Source: Trichostrongylus colubriformis (taxonomy: Eukaryota > Nematoda > Chromadorea > Rhabditida > Trichostrongylidae). From it: a stretch of 64,000 bases of DNA. Under the pieces are notes generated by a model that saw only the letters and a program-made list of their open reading frames with translations, was not told the DNA's origin and searched no databases. Position 1 is the stretch's first letter. Every line of letters starts with the position of its first letter. Position numbers and translations under genes: made by a program. Shown here in pieces: positions 49,401 through 61,400 of this stretch. The stretch spans positions 30,395,274 to 30,459,273 of the forward strand of contig OZ022257.1 of NCBI GenBank assembly GCA_963978905.1, read 5' to 3'.

Positions 49401-52400
49401 GCGAAAAAGGAGAACTCGACCAAGATACAGCTCACCAAATACTCGGCCGGGTGGGCGTAGCGTCCAAGTAGAAGCTCCGTTCCGTCGTCCGCCGCGGTTA
49501 GGAACAGAGATTGAGACAGTTTACATAAATTCCTGTTCCTACAACGCGTCTCTAACCGCAGCGGACGACGGGGTGGACACTTGCCCAGAGGCCCCGCCTA
49601 CCCGGCCGGGACTTTGTGGTACTGTATCTTGGCCGGATTCACGTTTTTTCGCGTGGAGATTAGCACGCGATCCACATTAGGCAAATGCAACATAAATACT
49701 TGGTTATGATAAAATAGAGCCATCCCTGAGCCTCACTTTTGTAAGATCTTCTTCTGAGTATTAGAATTGAGGACTCATTCACAACGCTTTATTGGCAAGC
49801 TTTCGCTGTAGTAACAGCTTCGTCAGACCAGACTGGTGATCTTTAGTCGCTGACTTCCCGACACCACTCCCAAACAATTCTACCACTCCCAAAGATCACC
49901 AGTCTTGGCTGACGAAGCTGTTACTACAGCGAAAGCTTGCCAATAAAGCTGTGTGAATGAGTCCTCAATTCTAATACTCAGAAGAAGATAAATACTTGGG
50001 TAACAGAAAATCCATTTTTCCGTGGACGATTCCTCTAAGTGTACAACAGTGTTAAGAGGCGACTTTGAGGCTACTACCTCGCAGGCGAAAGGTACTACAG
50101 GCCGAGGTTTAGACACAGCATTGAGGAAAGTTCTTTTGCAATTTCTGATTTGCAATTTGATGCTCCTCCTCAGGCCTACATTGATGGCACGACTCCTAAA
50201 AAGGTAGTCGATCGGATCATATTTACTACTACTGTTTAATACAGTTAGATTGCTGGTCAGCAGTTATGCAGTACAAGAGAAGAAGAGGAGTTGATCGCAG
50301 TTTGGTAAAGCTTCACCCGAATCAAAGGTCCACAGAATTGTACCTCTCCAAAACGCTTCCGGAAATTGGCAATAATGTATACAACAGCGCTGTGTGATGC
50401 TCGAAAATGAACTTATTAAATAGTTCTTGAAATCGCTTGCCATTACCGCCTCGCAACTCATCATCGCCCAACAAGGATTGACTTCTCCCTTTCCAGCCTG
50501 GTCTTGTATCGGGTTCGGTTGAGTATGAAGCTATGTTTCCGTGACGGTATGCCTTTCCGAATCAGTAGAAATGTCCTTATGATTTCGAAGCTGATAACAC
50601 AAAGGCGAATATTTCATCTACCAAGCGCATAGAATGAAAGTCGCGTTCTAGTGATGCTAGAGAATATGGCTGTTTTATGGTAAGATGGCGAATTTTTAGT
50701 AAGTGACAAACAATAAAATGATATTGTCACTTTGCTGTAGAAGGTGTGAACAGAAAGCTTGACATGCGCATGATTTTCCCCTGATATTCAGAACGTCAAA
50801 ATTTGAACTGCAGTGCTATCGCAATGAGGGGGCATCCTACTATGGACCATATTTTTAGCTAAGCCAAGAAGTGAAAGAGAGCCCCTCCCTTCTTCCATTG
50901 AGGCTTAGGCAAAAAATATACCCCTGAATGTGCAGAGTGACCCCGCAATCCTTCGGGGGTACTCATAAATGGAACTTTTTGTGAGATGCCCCCCTCATTG
51001 CGATGCCCTAAACTGTCTACATATGTCGTGCATATTACGCTTTATTTTTTTTACAAAGTTGTGTTTTCAGCTATCAGACCTGACCGTGACATCATCGGTA
51101 AGCAAAAGAATCCTCGTCGAAAGAAGTTGAAGCGCGAAGATAGCTCATTGCCGTCACCAGGAAGCGAATCACCGTGAGTTGATGTTCCATAGAAAACCTT
51201 TTCGATAATTCTGTGGCGACTATCTGAAGACGATAGAATTCCATCGGTAGTGGTGAAGCGTTCAAAAGAGAACAGATCTGCTGGTCGGCTATGATAGTTC
51301 TTCTAGAGGAAATTTTCCGCTTACGTGTTCATCGGCTGTTCTTGTATGCTTCCAAATGCTCAGGACATAATAAAGGAAGGGATGGGACAAGCACTCATCT
51401 CCCGCAGAATGGCATGGCTTGCATTCGCAAATCGATCCTCGAGTTGCACCAAAAATTATATAGATACTGGAAATAAGATCTTTTACGTTCACTTTTTCTG
51501 CGTTATAGAAAGAGAGTAGATGGAATGAGGAAAGGGAGATACGCTGATTGAAATGAATAATAAGGTCCTCGGCCAAATGACTCCAAGTGAGAACAAAGTA
51601 CTTTTCGAGGCCAGGCGGAGTTTCGGCTATGTTATTCTCGGCTGAACCGCTGAAGGCACATTTTGCGGTAATTAGATGGGTCGACCTATCTTTCTGGAAC
51701 AGTAGATCCTTGAGTAACTGATCAGGCTGCACCTTTCGTATCGCTACGGCGCGCTATCACAGCGCTACACCTACCTGCTCGAACCCACACCGACGCCACC
51801 CACTTGAGCTCCCTTAATGGTCAACTGAGCAAAATGGGTGGCGTCGGAGTGACGTGTTCGAGTAGGTGTAGCGCCGTAATAGCGCACCATGGCCATTTGA
51901 AAAAGGTGCGGCCTCACTAGTCACATAAGAATCTACTGTTCCAAGAAGGTAAATCGACCCAAATGATTATCGCAAAGTGTGCCTCTAACTAATGCAGTAA
52001 AATATTTCAATAATGGTCGTGGCTAACTGTAGCGCCTCTGATATCTCTTCTGTTTCATCAGTGATCGCGGCAACCCACCCAAGGTTATCGTAGAGTTCAT
52101 TTTGAACGATTGTGCCTTATACTTTACTTCTTGCGTGTGAGAATACCACACAACGGAAACTCAACTTATTTCCTTTCAAATCGGACAGAATTCTTGAAGG
52201 TGTGACACCGTTGGTGTTCAAGTCGCTCTCCCACAGTTCTTCGCAGTCATAGAAGTGAGAGAGAATTAAACAGGAAGAGAAGAAATGGCTTTCCGATAGC
52301 ATAAAAGGCACTGTTGATTTAGTGGATTTACCTTCTTCGAGCCTAGGATCCCGAATGTAGATCCTAGGATAACACCTCAGATTGCACCCTTGTTGCGCCA

Positions 52401-55400
52401 TTATAGTGCCCAGTTAGTTAAAGTGGGTGATTACTTCGTTTTCGAGGGGATGTAGCATTGTGACTGCGCAGCCGTGGTGCAACATGGATAGTTAGCCAAG
52501 GATTTACTGCTCAGAGAAGTCCAGTCAATTGATCCTATCAGTGCGAAAGGGCCTTCGAATCAAGCTCAAAGTAAATTCATGGCTGCGCTTCTACTGGGAA
52601 TCCACTGTATCCCTTTGAGTGAATTGCCACTTTCATGTTTAACCAGCTGGTTTATCGCACAGTAGTGCGCGAATAGCACATAGTGATGTGATGTGAGAAC
52701 AATTGATACTGACCAGTCGAGATCGAAGGAATTCATATTCCCTAATTCCACGCTGATAAGCGCTGTGCTGATGGCTAGCCCTCTCCAACTGATATCTCCA
52801 CAAACATTTATCACTACTCGGAATTTCATACAGCGTGGCGATCGAAACATTCCGTTGATATTGATGTCGGAATACGAAGATGCTGTTGGGCTTGATTTTT
52901 TTAGGTGATTGATATTTCAGTCGTGTACCACAAGTATTTCGCGCCTCTTTTGAGAAATCTAGATGATTTAGCGGTTGATATTCTTTGTTACGATGGATAT
53001 CAGATCAAGACCGACATCTTTCAACCCAGCGATCATTTGACAACTTTCGACACGAGCTGTAGACGCGAGACGACATGATATCTATTTGAGAGATTAGATT
53101 GTTTGGCGTTCGACAGTTTTAGACTAATTCGCACTGAATAGTAGCAGCTTGTCCACTCACTAAGCATTTTATTCTTATGTTGGTAGTAAATTCATCTGCA
53201 TTTTGCCACTTGCCGCGATGCTTGACCTTTTCTGTGAACATGTACCACTGTTTGGAATTTTAAATGGTCTATCGGTCACTACGCTTTGTTGCTCCTGCTA
53301 CCGCACTAGGAAATGATTCAGTTGTTGCAACTAATGCGGTAGCAGAACTTCTTCTGTTGTGCCAACGAGGTTCTTAGGTGGAATGTTCATTAATGGCCTG
53401 ACGTTTCGACCAGATCGTCTTCCTCAAAGGCCTAAACGTGGCTCAAGACTAGGATTTTGTTCACTACACCGTCAAACGCCCCATCCCCCTAGCGGTTTTG
53501 ACGGAGATCTAGGAAAACACCGGAGAAGCCCCTACGTCTGAAATAAACTCACCCCGTCCACCACCGTACGAGTGGAACAACGCCACTCCGAGTTAGTAGT
53601 AATTAGTAAATGAGAGATGCCATGTCGTCCTTATACATATATAGTACAATTTGGGACATGCATGTCTCCCATTTTAGATCAGTAGCTCGCAATGTGGTGC
53701 AAATGGCAAGAGGTCATTTGTGACGGATAAGGACTCATTTTTTTCGGATTTCTTGCGGAAATCCAAAATGCCTCGAACACTTTTCTGGCGGATCTCAGTC
53801 TCATATGCCAAAATCCTGCACTTAACATCAAAATCGTTTCCGCCATGTTCCTCGATCATATGCTTTCCCAAAGGTGTTCTTATGTTACCACGTCTTTTGC
53901 CAGCAAGATGCTCTTGTATACGTATTGCTAGTGCTCTCCCAGTCTCCCACATCCCACATTGGGGAGACTGGGAGAGCACTAGCAATACGTATACAAGAGC
54001 ATCTTGCTGGCAAAAGACGTGGTAACATAAGAACACCTTTGGGAAAGCATATGATCGAGGAACATGACGGAAACGATTTTGATGTTAAGTGCAGGATTTT
54101 GGCATATGAGACTGAGATCCGCCAGAAAAGTGCTCGAGGCATTTTGGATTTCTGCAAGAAATCCAAGTATGAACAACCGAAATGAGTGCTTATCCGTCAC
54201 AAATGACCTCTTGCCATTTGCACCACATTGCGAGCTACTGATCTAGAATGGGAGACATGCATGTCCCAAATTGTACTATATATGTATAAGGACGACATGG
54301 CATCTCTCATTTACTAATTACTACTAACCGGAGTGGCGTTGTTCCACTCGTACGGTGGTGGACGGGGTGAGTTTATTTCAGACGTAGGGGCTCCTCCGGT
54401 GTTTTCCTAGATCTCCGTCAAAACCGCTAGGGGGATGGGGCGTTTGACGGTGTAGTGAACAAAATCCTAGTCTTGAGCCACGTTAAGGCCTTTGAGGAAG
54501 ACGATCTGGTCGAAACGTCAGGCCATTAATGAACATTCCACCTAACAACCTCGTTGGCACAACAGAAGAAGTTCTAACACAATATCAATGCCGAGGTTCC
54601 ATGAAGAGAGAAGTTGGAATTTATTGCGGTAGCGTTTTGATCGTTCACGTACATAGCTGGCAGTACTTATTTATTTACTGGAGACGTAAACAAGCGTCTA
54701 CGTGAGAATTGCAACTATGTCTACGAGTTCAAAGTAACAAGTGATGTTCAGCAATGTAAACAAACATTAAACAAAAAGATTAAAAAATAGTCATGTGCAA
54801 AAAGCAAATGCACCGGAAACGGAAAAACGAAATACTAAGGAAAGTCAATTTGGAAATACCTCTTATGTAACAAAACGTTAGAATTCACCGAAAGAGTTTG
54901 TTAAAAATTGGTAGGGCTCTGATAGGAAAACTTTTGCGTCTGACCCTTTTGTAAGCGCTATCCTTAGTTTGAATGTAGCACTCCTGGAACTGGATCCAAT
55001 GAGCTCAAAACAATTTGGAGATGCCACGTTAACTCTACCAATCAATATTTTGAAAATCATAATCATGTCACTAATTTCACACCGAAAAGCTACATAGAAG
55101 CGGATTCACTCCTCCACCTTTTTTGTGCGCTCTATCGCAGCTATTGACATTACAGAAGGAGCTCATATCACCCATGACTCGGTTAGAAAAACCAGGTCGT
55201 ACCCCTTGTGCGCCAGAAAAATAAGAAGTGGATCAGCGTTCATCACTTATTATCGGACAATGGCTGGCATCCTCAAATAGTCCCTCAGAGATCCTGTGAC
55301 GGTTCATGGGATTTTTTTCGGAATTTCAGACGGTCTAGCGGTCACTACGCTTCGTTGCTCCTGCTACCGCATTAGTGGTTTAGTTGTTCGGCAACTGTTG

Positions 55401-58400
55401 CGGTAGGATTTTGATTGTTCACGTACATAGCTGGCAGTATCAAAGGAAAGCGCCATTATTTGGAGAGCTATACAATTCAATGGTCAATACATCGCTGCAA
55501 CTGCAGTCAGAACACAGATCAGTTATGCTCACCGAGTGACCCTGAACATCAGACATTTCAACTACAGCAGTGCTGGGAATGGTACAATACCGCTCACGTT
55601 CCGTTAATAAAAAAAGCCTCGCGACGGATTAATCGCGAACAAACCGTCGCACCGTCATAACATCGTTCAAACTGGATAAAATGGGAAGATCTTGGAAGCA
55701 TTGACTTTAACTCGATGAGGCGAGTTCAGTTAAATATGAAATGTCGAATTTTGATGAGTAATCTTCTTGAAAACCGCGCGAAAACGCGCTTTCGCGTTTT
55801 TCCGCTATAAATCGATTGATTATTAATTTTTGATTGGGACTGTACACATTTTCGGAATCAGCTCGTCGAGCTCTACAAGAAAATTCTACACGTTTTTGGT
55901 TTTCTTAAACTTGGTACTTGGCCATTTTCACATTCTGAGAAGTTTGATGGGAATTTTTTTCGAAACCTGATAAGTTAGAGATAAAATCTTTTCAAATCTT
56001 AATCTAAGCTCACAGAAGTGTAGGATTTTCAAACTTTCGGTCATATCGGATCAGCCCCTATTCCCTTGTGTGGCCCTAAACAGCGCCTCCGTGTATACTC
56101 TGCTGAAAAAAACCATCTCTCAACTCATTTCCAGACCCAGATTGCCCAATGAAATGCACGCCGTTCGATTTCCCAGAGGAAATGCTATCGAATGACATAT
56201 AAAACCTTTGTGGTGATAAATATCTTATTTTTCCCATTTTCAGCCCTTTCCCTTTGTGGATCGACGTCTCAATCTCTCGTCGGCAGCGTGCGATTCATGT
56301 GCACGCCATGGGAGAGCGGTCATGATCGATGGTGCTACCGGGGTATTCACGTGCATGACCGTGGGAAAGCGTTCGGCACTCGCGATGGTGCTATGGATCG
56401 TGACTGCTCTCTCATGGCGTGCACGTGAACCGCACGCGGCCGCCAAGAGATTGAGACGTCGATCCACAAAAGTAAAAGGCTGAAAATGGGGAAAATTAGA
56501 TATTTATCACCACAAAGGTTTTTATATGTCATTCGATGGCATTTCCTCTGGGGAATCGAACGGCGTGCATTTCATTGGGCAATCTGGGTCTGGAAATGAG
56601 TTGAGAGATGGTTTTTTTTCAGTAGAGTATACACAGAGGCGCTGTTTAGGGCCACACAAGGGAATAGGGGCTGATCCGATATGACCGAAAGTTTGAAAAT
56701 CCTACACTTCTGCGAGCTCAGATTGAGATGTGAAAAGATTTTATCTCTAACTTATCAGGTTTCGGAGAAAATTCCCATCAAACTTCTCAGAATGTGAAAA
56801 TGGCCAAGTACCAAGTTCAAGAAAACCAAAAACGTGTAGTATTTCCTTGTAGAGCTCGACGAGCTGATTCTGAAAATGTATACATTCCCGATCAAAAATT
56901 AATGATCAATCGACTTGTAGCGGAAAAAACGCGAAAGCGGGTTTTCGCGCGATGTTTAGGAAGCTTACTTATCAAAATTTGCCATTTCATACATTATTGA
57001 ACTCGTCTCATCGAGTCGAATCCAATGCTTCTGAGATCTTCCCATTTTATCCAGTTTGGACGATGTTATGACGGTGCGACGGTTTGTTCGCGATTAATCC
57101 GTCGCGAGGCGTTTTTTATTCACGGAACGTGAGCGGTATTGTAACTGTGCACAGGGTTTCTTATTCTGTTGACGTTGACTCTTACCGTCCCCTAGCAGTC
57201 GTTATCAGATTCGATCTTTCACCAAAGGCTCACATACCACTCTCTACAACACCAACACAGTGAACAATTGAGCTGGTGAAGCGAACAAAATTTATCCTAA
57301 TCAAATGCTTTCAGTCGATCTACCTGGACCACTCATTGCTGATGTCCCCGTCCCATCTGCGAAACTTTTGCCAGTATCATGGCTCTAGGGTCAGCCTGAA
57401 AGCGCAACGAATCTAGTGACTTTTACCTACTGATGTTCTTATCGATTCTTATCATTCGTTATCTAGTTGGATCACCCAGCAGTAATTTTCGTTTCACTTC
57501 TCGAAACAATTCTGCACAACAAAGCTTCAGGATTAACACGAAATGCGAAACAGATTCGTACTTCGTTACACTCCTTGTCGAATCTTATCTGCCGTCATCG
57601 ATCGATATCTCCCACCATCAATGTCTCTGTTCCCCTCTGCCGAACACCTGTGAGTGTCACGCTCTAGAGTCACTTGAAAAGTGAAACGAATTTGGCGACA
57701 TTTGCCTTCTGATGTTTCTTATCGAAGCTTTTCAGCCCTTATCAATTTTAATCACTCACCATCACTGTTCCCACACCACCTTACTTAATACCTATGAGTA
57801 TCAGCGTTACACGCTCATTCCAACAAGCGCAACGCGGGTTGATGACTTCTGGAGATTGACGCCTCATCACTTTTCATCAGCTGTCACCACTTCAGAAAAT
57901 CTACTATTGATATCCCCTTACTGTCCCACATAGCACCCATGCGTATCAACGATCCACCCTCAGCTAACTTGATGACATTTGCCTTTCGACACCCCTTATC
58001 GGGCCTCATCAGTTGCTATCACTTGCGGTCGTGCTATAACTAATGATGACCCCTTACCACTCGGAATATTTGTGAAACTCAGTATCCCCTCATTGCTGTG
58101 ACGCGGATATGAATTTCGTGTCAAAAAGACAGACTGACAGATACACATACTACTTAACGAAATATATGTGGCAGCCTAGAATTGATAAACTTGTCTCGAA
58201 TAAATTTAGTGCATCTATACTAGTACTATTTATTACATATAAACGTTCTTCGCCTGACTTCTACACCTTGATAGGTTCGACAAAACCACTGGGAAACTGC
58301 ATCTTGTCCACGTATTAATTTCAGCTCACCGCACGAGGACGTGCTGGTCACATTCCTTGTTGACGTGGAAATGCAGTCCATGAGTGGGCCGACGGCGCGA

Positions 58401-61400
58401 ACACCACTTCCCATCGGTATTCAAAGAATCAAGTGCGATCCAGACATGGACATTAGCTCATTGTTCAGCAATCGCTTCGCCTACGAGCAGGAAGCGTTCG
58501 AGGTTTGCTACCCCTACATCTACAATTAATGATTGGAAGTACAGACTAGATTTCGGGGTTTTGCCAGGGTTTGAGTTCGAGCTTAGTCCTTCAGCCTACT
58601 GCTGGACACAAAAAAAGTGCTCGTTCGATGTTTCTGTACACTGCGCGGAAACGCGTTATCGCGTTCCACATAGGTTTTACGCAGTAAATCGATTACTTAT
58701 TGGTTTTTATCAAAGTAGTATATGTCCTCGAATTTTCTGATTCTGTAATAACAAAGGAGGTCTTTCAGGTCATGACTCGCTTTCGAAAAACGGTTTCTTC
58801 CATTATATGGGGGTACCTACATGAAACATATAACTGACTTCCATTTTTGCTGAGCGGCCCTACGGGTGCCAAAAAAGAAGTGAAGAATATTCTTTCCAGA
58901 AGGGCCATTTTAACCCACTTATTGTAATGCATACTCCTTGTAGCTTTGATCATGTGCAGATCCAAAGGTGTTCTTCTATTTCACATGCGAAACGAAGTCA
59001 GTATTTGGTCATGGGTACATGGTGTCCTTTCTACTTGTAGAAATGTATAACTAACAAAATCGATGAAAATCAATGGAATATGCACAGCATGGATGACTAA
59101 TGCTCTATCTTTACCTACCAAGCATCAAGCGGGAGAAGTAGTCGGGATTTTTGACAAGTGATACCGTCGTCTCCGTCGTTGAATGTGCAGTCGAAGGTAT
59201 ACCAATGCCCAGCTCATATTTTCGAATTTGGGTCAAATATTGATTGGGCTGGAAACTTATCTCTGGGGGTAGTTCGACTCCCTGAACACGAATACCAAAA
59301 TTGTTTTGCTCAAAAACGCCTCGTTCATGCTGAACGCTGAAAGGCCAGAAAGTTGGAGTGTCAAACTCGCTGAAAACTGACAGTAGAGAGCAGTCCGGAA
59401 TTCTAAATGTGATCCTTGCACTTAATCTTCATATTCAAATGTCCACGGACCCAATAACCAAAAATCTAAATTTTGCAAGAATTTCTCCTCAGTGGGGATC
59501 GAACCATCAACCCCGTTTTTGCATTGTACGGCCACTCAGTAAAAATGGACATTAGTTATATCATTCTTGTACGTACCCCCATTCATGCAAAAAACAGCTT
59601 TCAAAAAGCGCGTCATGAGTTGGAAGACCTTCCTCTTAATCGAAATCTGATAAACTGATGATGATATCTTTCGAGAGGCCTGGGATGAGCACAGGTTTGC
59701 AGGAATCTCGAAGCCCCCGTCTGTTCAAATGAGCCCCTCTTTCTAGATAGGACCCAATGGCGCCTCCATGTATACATGCTTATAACCCATCCTTCAATTC
59801 CTTTTCAAACGCAGATTTTCGAATGAATGACGCCGTGCCCTTCAATGACACGCGGTCCTCACAAGCGTGGAAACTAGGAGCACCTCACACTTAGGTAATT
59901 CAACCAGTTAACTCGCCTTTTTTCTGTCACTCTGATCCGTGCCCGCTGCAGGAGTCCTCTTCAACGTCAGAAGGATACTGTCATTCCATGAAGGCGTTAT
60001 TTAGTGCCGCACCGAGGAGGGATCTGAAATGGCGTGATTTTTTAAAATTCCTACACATCTGTGAGCTTAGACTAGCACTTTGAAAGTAATTCTTCACCAG
60101 TGGTTGTCCACTGAATTGAAGAAAACCAAAAACGCGTAGCAGCGCCTTGTAGATTTCGGCAAGCTGATATCGGAAACATATACAACTTCAATAAACAAAA
60201 TTAATTAATCGCCTATGTAGTGTCCCTGTCTAACTGCAGTGTTCAGCAGTTAACAGCAATTAGCGCTCGCTGGCGTCCACCTCTATTATTTTATTAGGTT
60301 GTTGCAAAATGAATTTCGGAAATGGACCGCATACTTCAAACTACTATAACTCAGCTTAAACACAAGTTTACCAATCGAAGTAAAAACCATCAGAATCTAC
60401 ACACTTTTGCCAACGAACAGGCATAAATCTAAGCCTTCAGTATAATAACTACTATCACAGAATCAACGAAGTCAAGGAAGGCACATTCAACATCGTCTAA
60501 ATTAGTAAATTGTTTCTGACGCAGATGAGAATTGAGGGCTCGAAAAAAGTGATAGTCTGTTGGGGAAAGGTCGAGAGAATACGCTGGGTGAGGGAGAACT
60601 TCTATACCCAAGTGGGTCAATTTTTGCCGAGTGATTTTTGAGGTGTGTGGCCTTGCGTTGTCCTGCAACAGGATCGGCCCTCCTCTATTCACCACCGCCG
60701 GCCACAATTTTTGCAACTTCCTATACATTTGCTCCAGATCACAACAGTAAGACTCTGCTGTGACTGGCTGACCAGGTTGCAAGAAACTGTAATGGATTAC
60801 ACCTTTACAACACCACCACACAGTAATCATAACCTTTTTAGGGTGAAGGTCGGGTTTAGGAAAAGTTTTTGGAGGAGCATCCTTATCTACCCAGACTAAT
60901 CCCCGCTTCCTGTTATCATAAAGAACCCATTTTTCATCTACAGTTATAATACGGTTTACAAATGGCTCATTTTTATGGCGAACTAGGAGATTAGAGCAGG
61001 TGTCGAAACGTGCCAGACGCTGCTCATCGATCAGGTCATGAGGCACCCACTTCGCCATCTTCTTCACCTTGCCGATTGTCAGCAAATGTCTGGCCACTGT
61101 AGAGTAATGTACGCCTAGGTCTTCTGCTAACGTACGAGTATTCGTCTCCGGGTTTGCTTCGACGGCTCTCCTTAAATCTTGATCATTAAGCGATGACCTG
61201 CGGCCGCGACCCGACTTCCCTTCGAGATCAAAATCGCCAGAAGCAAATTTTTTAAACCAGAGCTCCACTGTTCGTTCGCAAGGACAATTCGTCCCAAAAA
61301 CACTGCTGAGATTACGAGCTGCCTCCGCTGCGGAGTGTTCCAATTTAAACTCATAAAGCACGATGACTCGATAGTCGCGTCGGTTCATGATTATACGCAG

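Larger units (their letters stand above)
49704..49989. mobile_element. Foldback insert carrying hammerhead-like cores
   Basis: Arms 49,746-49,844 and 49,890-49,989 are nearly perfect inverse copies. The insert is flanked by AAATACTTGG (left at 49,694-49,703, right at about 49,990-49,999), a probable target-site duplication of about 10 bp. No coding capacity. A duplication of this length suits a retroelement more than a TA-targeting transposon. Confidence 0.7.
49318..50037. mobile_element. GC-rich foldback family, copy 5, split by a smaller foldback
   Basis: The left part, 49,318 to about 49,703, has GTTGTATTTGCCTATCAAGG and GGCCGGGTGGGCGTAGCG. The right part, about 49,990-50,037, ends CCATTTTTCCGTGGACGATT. 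Between them sits the insertion at about 49,704-49,989. AAATACTTGG occurs on both sides of the insert. Confidence 0.78.
48783..51070 (+). other. NHR intron 3 (2.29 kb)
   Basis: Contains the interrupted GC-rich foldback at 49,318-50,037, with the hammerhead-like foldback inside it, and a 187-bp MITE at 50,818-51,004. The stretches 48,783-49,317 and 50,038-50,817 show no recognisable feature. Confidence 0.8.
53344..54624. mobile_element. Inverted duplication of a Penelope-like (GIY-YIG) retroelement 3' end
   Basis: Two arms (53,346-53,948 and 53,962-54,576) are near-identical inverted copies around a 13-bp spacer. The right arm encodes, from the centre outward on +, [20 protein letters not shown], then [12 protein letters not shown] and, after a frameshift, [20 protein letters not shown] and [11 protein letters not shown], stopping at TAG 54,244-54,246. 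The left arm encodes the same on - (stop at 53,674). This resembles the distal part of the GIY-YIG endonuclease of Penelope-like elements, truncated just before the YIG motif (here HIG). The unit interrupts another repeat and is flanked by TGCGGTAGC at 53,335-53,343 and 54,625-54,633, a likely target duplication. Arms differ by small substitutions and indels. Confidence 0.78.
51174..58324 (+). other. NHR intron 4 (7.15 kb), rich in inverted repeats
   Basis: Contains a foldback at 51,672-51,965, the Penelope-like inverted duplication at 53,344-54,624, and the palindrome at 55,581-57,144. The stretches 51,966-53,265, 54,671-55,320 and 57,145-58,324 hold short open frames but nothing recognisable. 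An exon-like frame at 52,693-52,908 was considered and rejected. Confidence 0.75.

Noticed and set aside
51289..51732. A 147-codon minus-strand open frame
   Set aside because: It begins with GTG, overlaps the foldback at 51,672-51,965, has no recognisable domain and lies inside NHR intron 4.
52693..52908. A possible extra NHR exon in intron 4
   Set aside because: The frame has no receptor-like motif, and the phase-2 donor of exon 4 joins exon 5 directly with continuous hinge-to-LBD sequence.
53346..57144. The two large palindromes as assembly artefacts
   Set aside because: The arms differ by scattered substitutions and indels, which a read fold-back would not produce. Long-read confirmation is still desirable.
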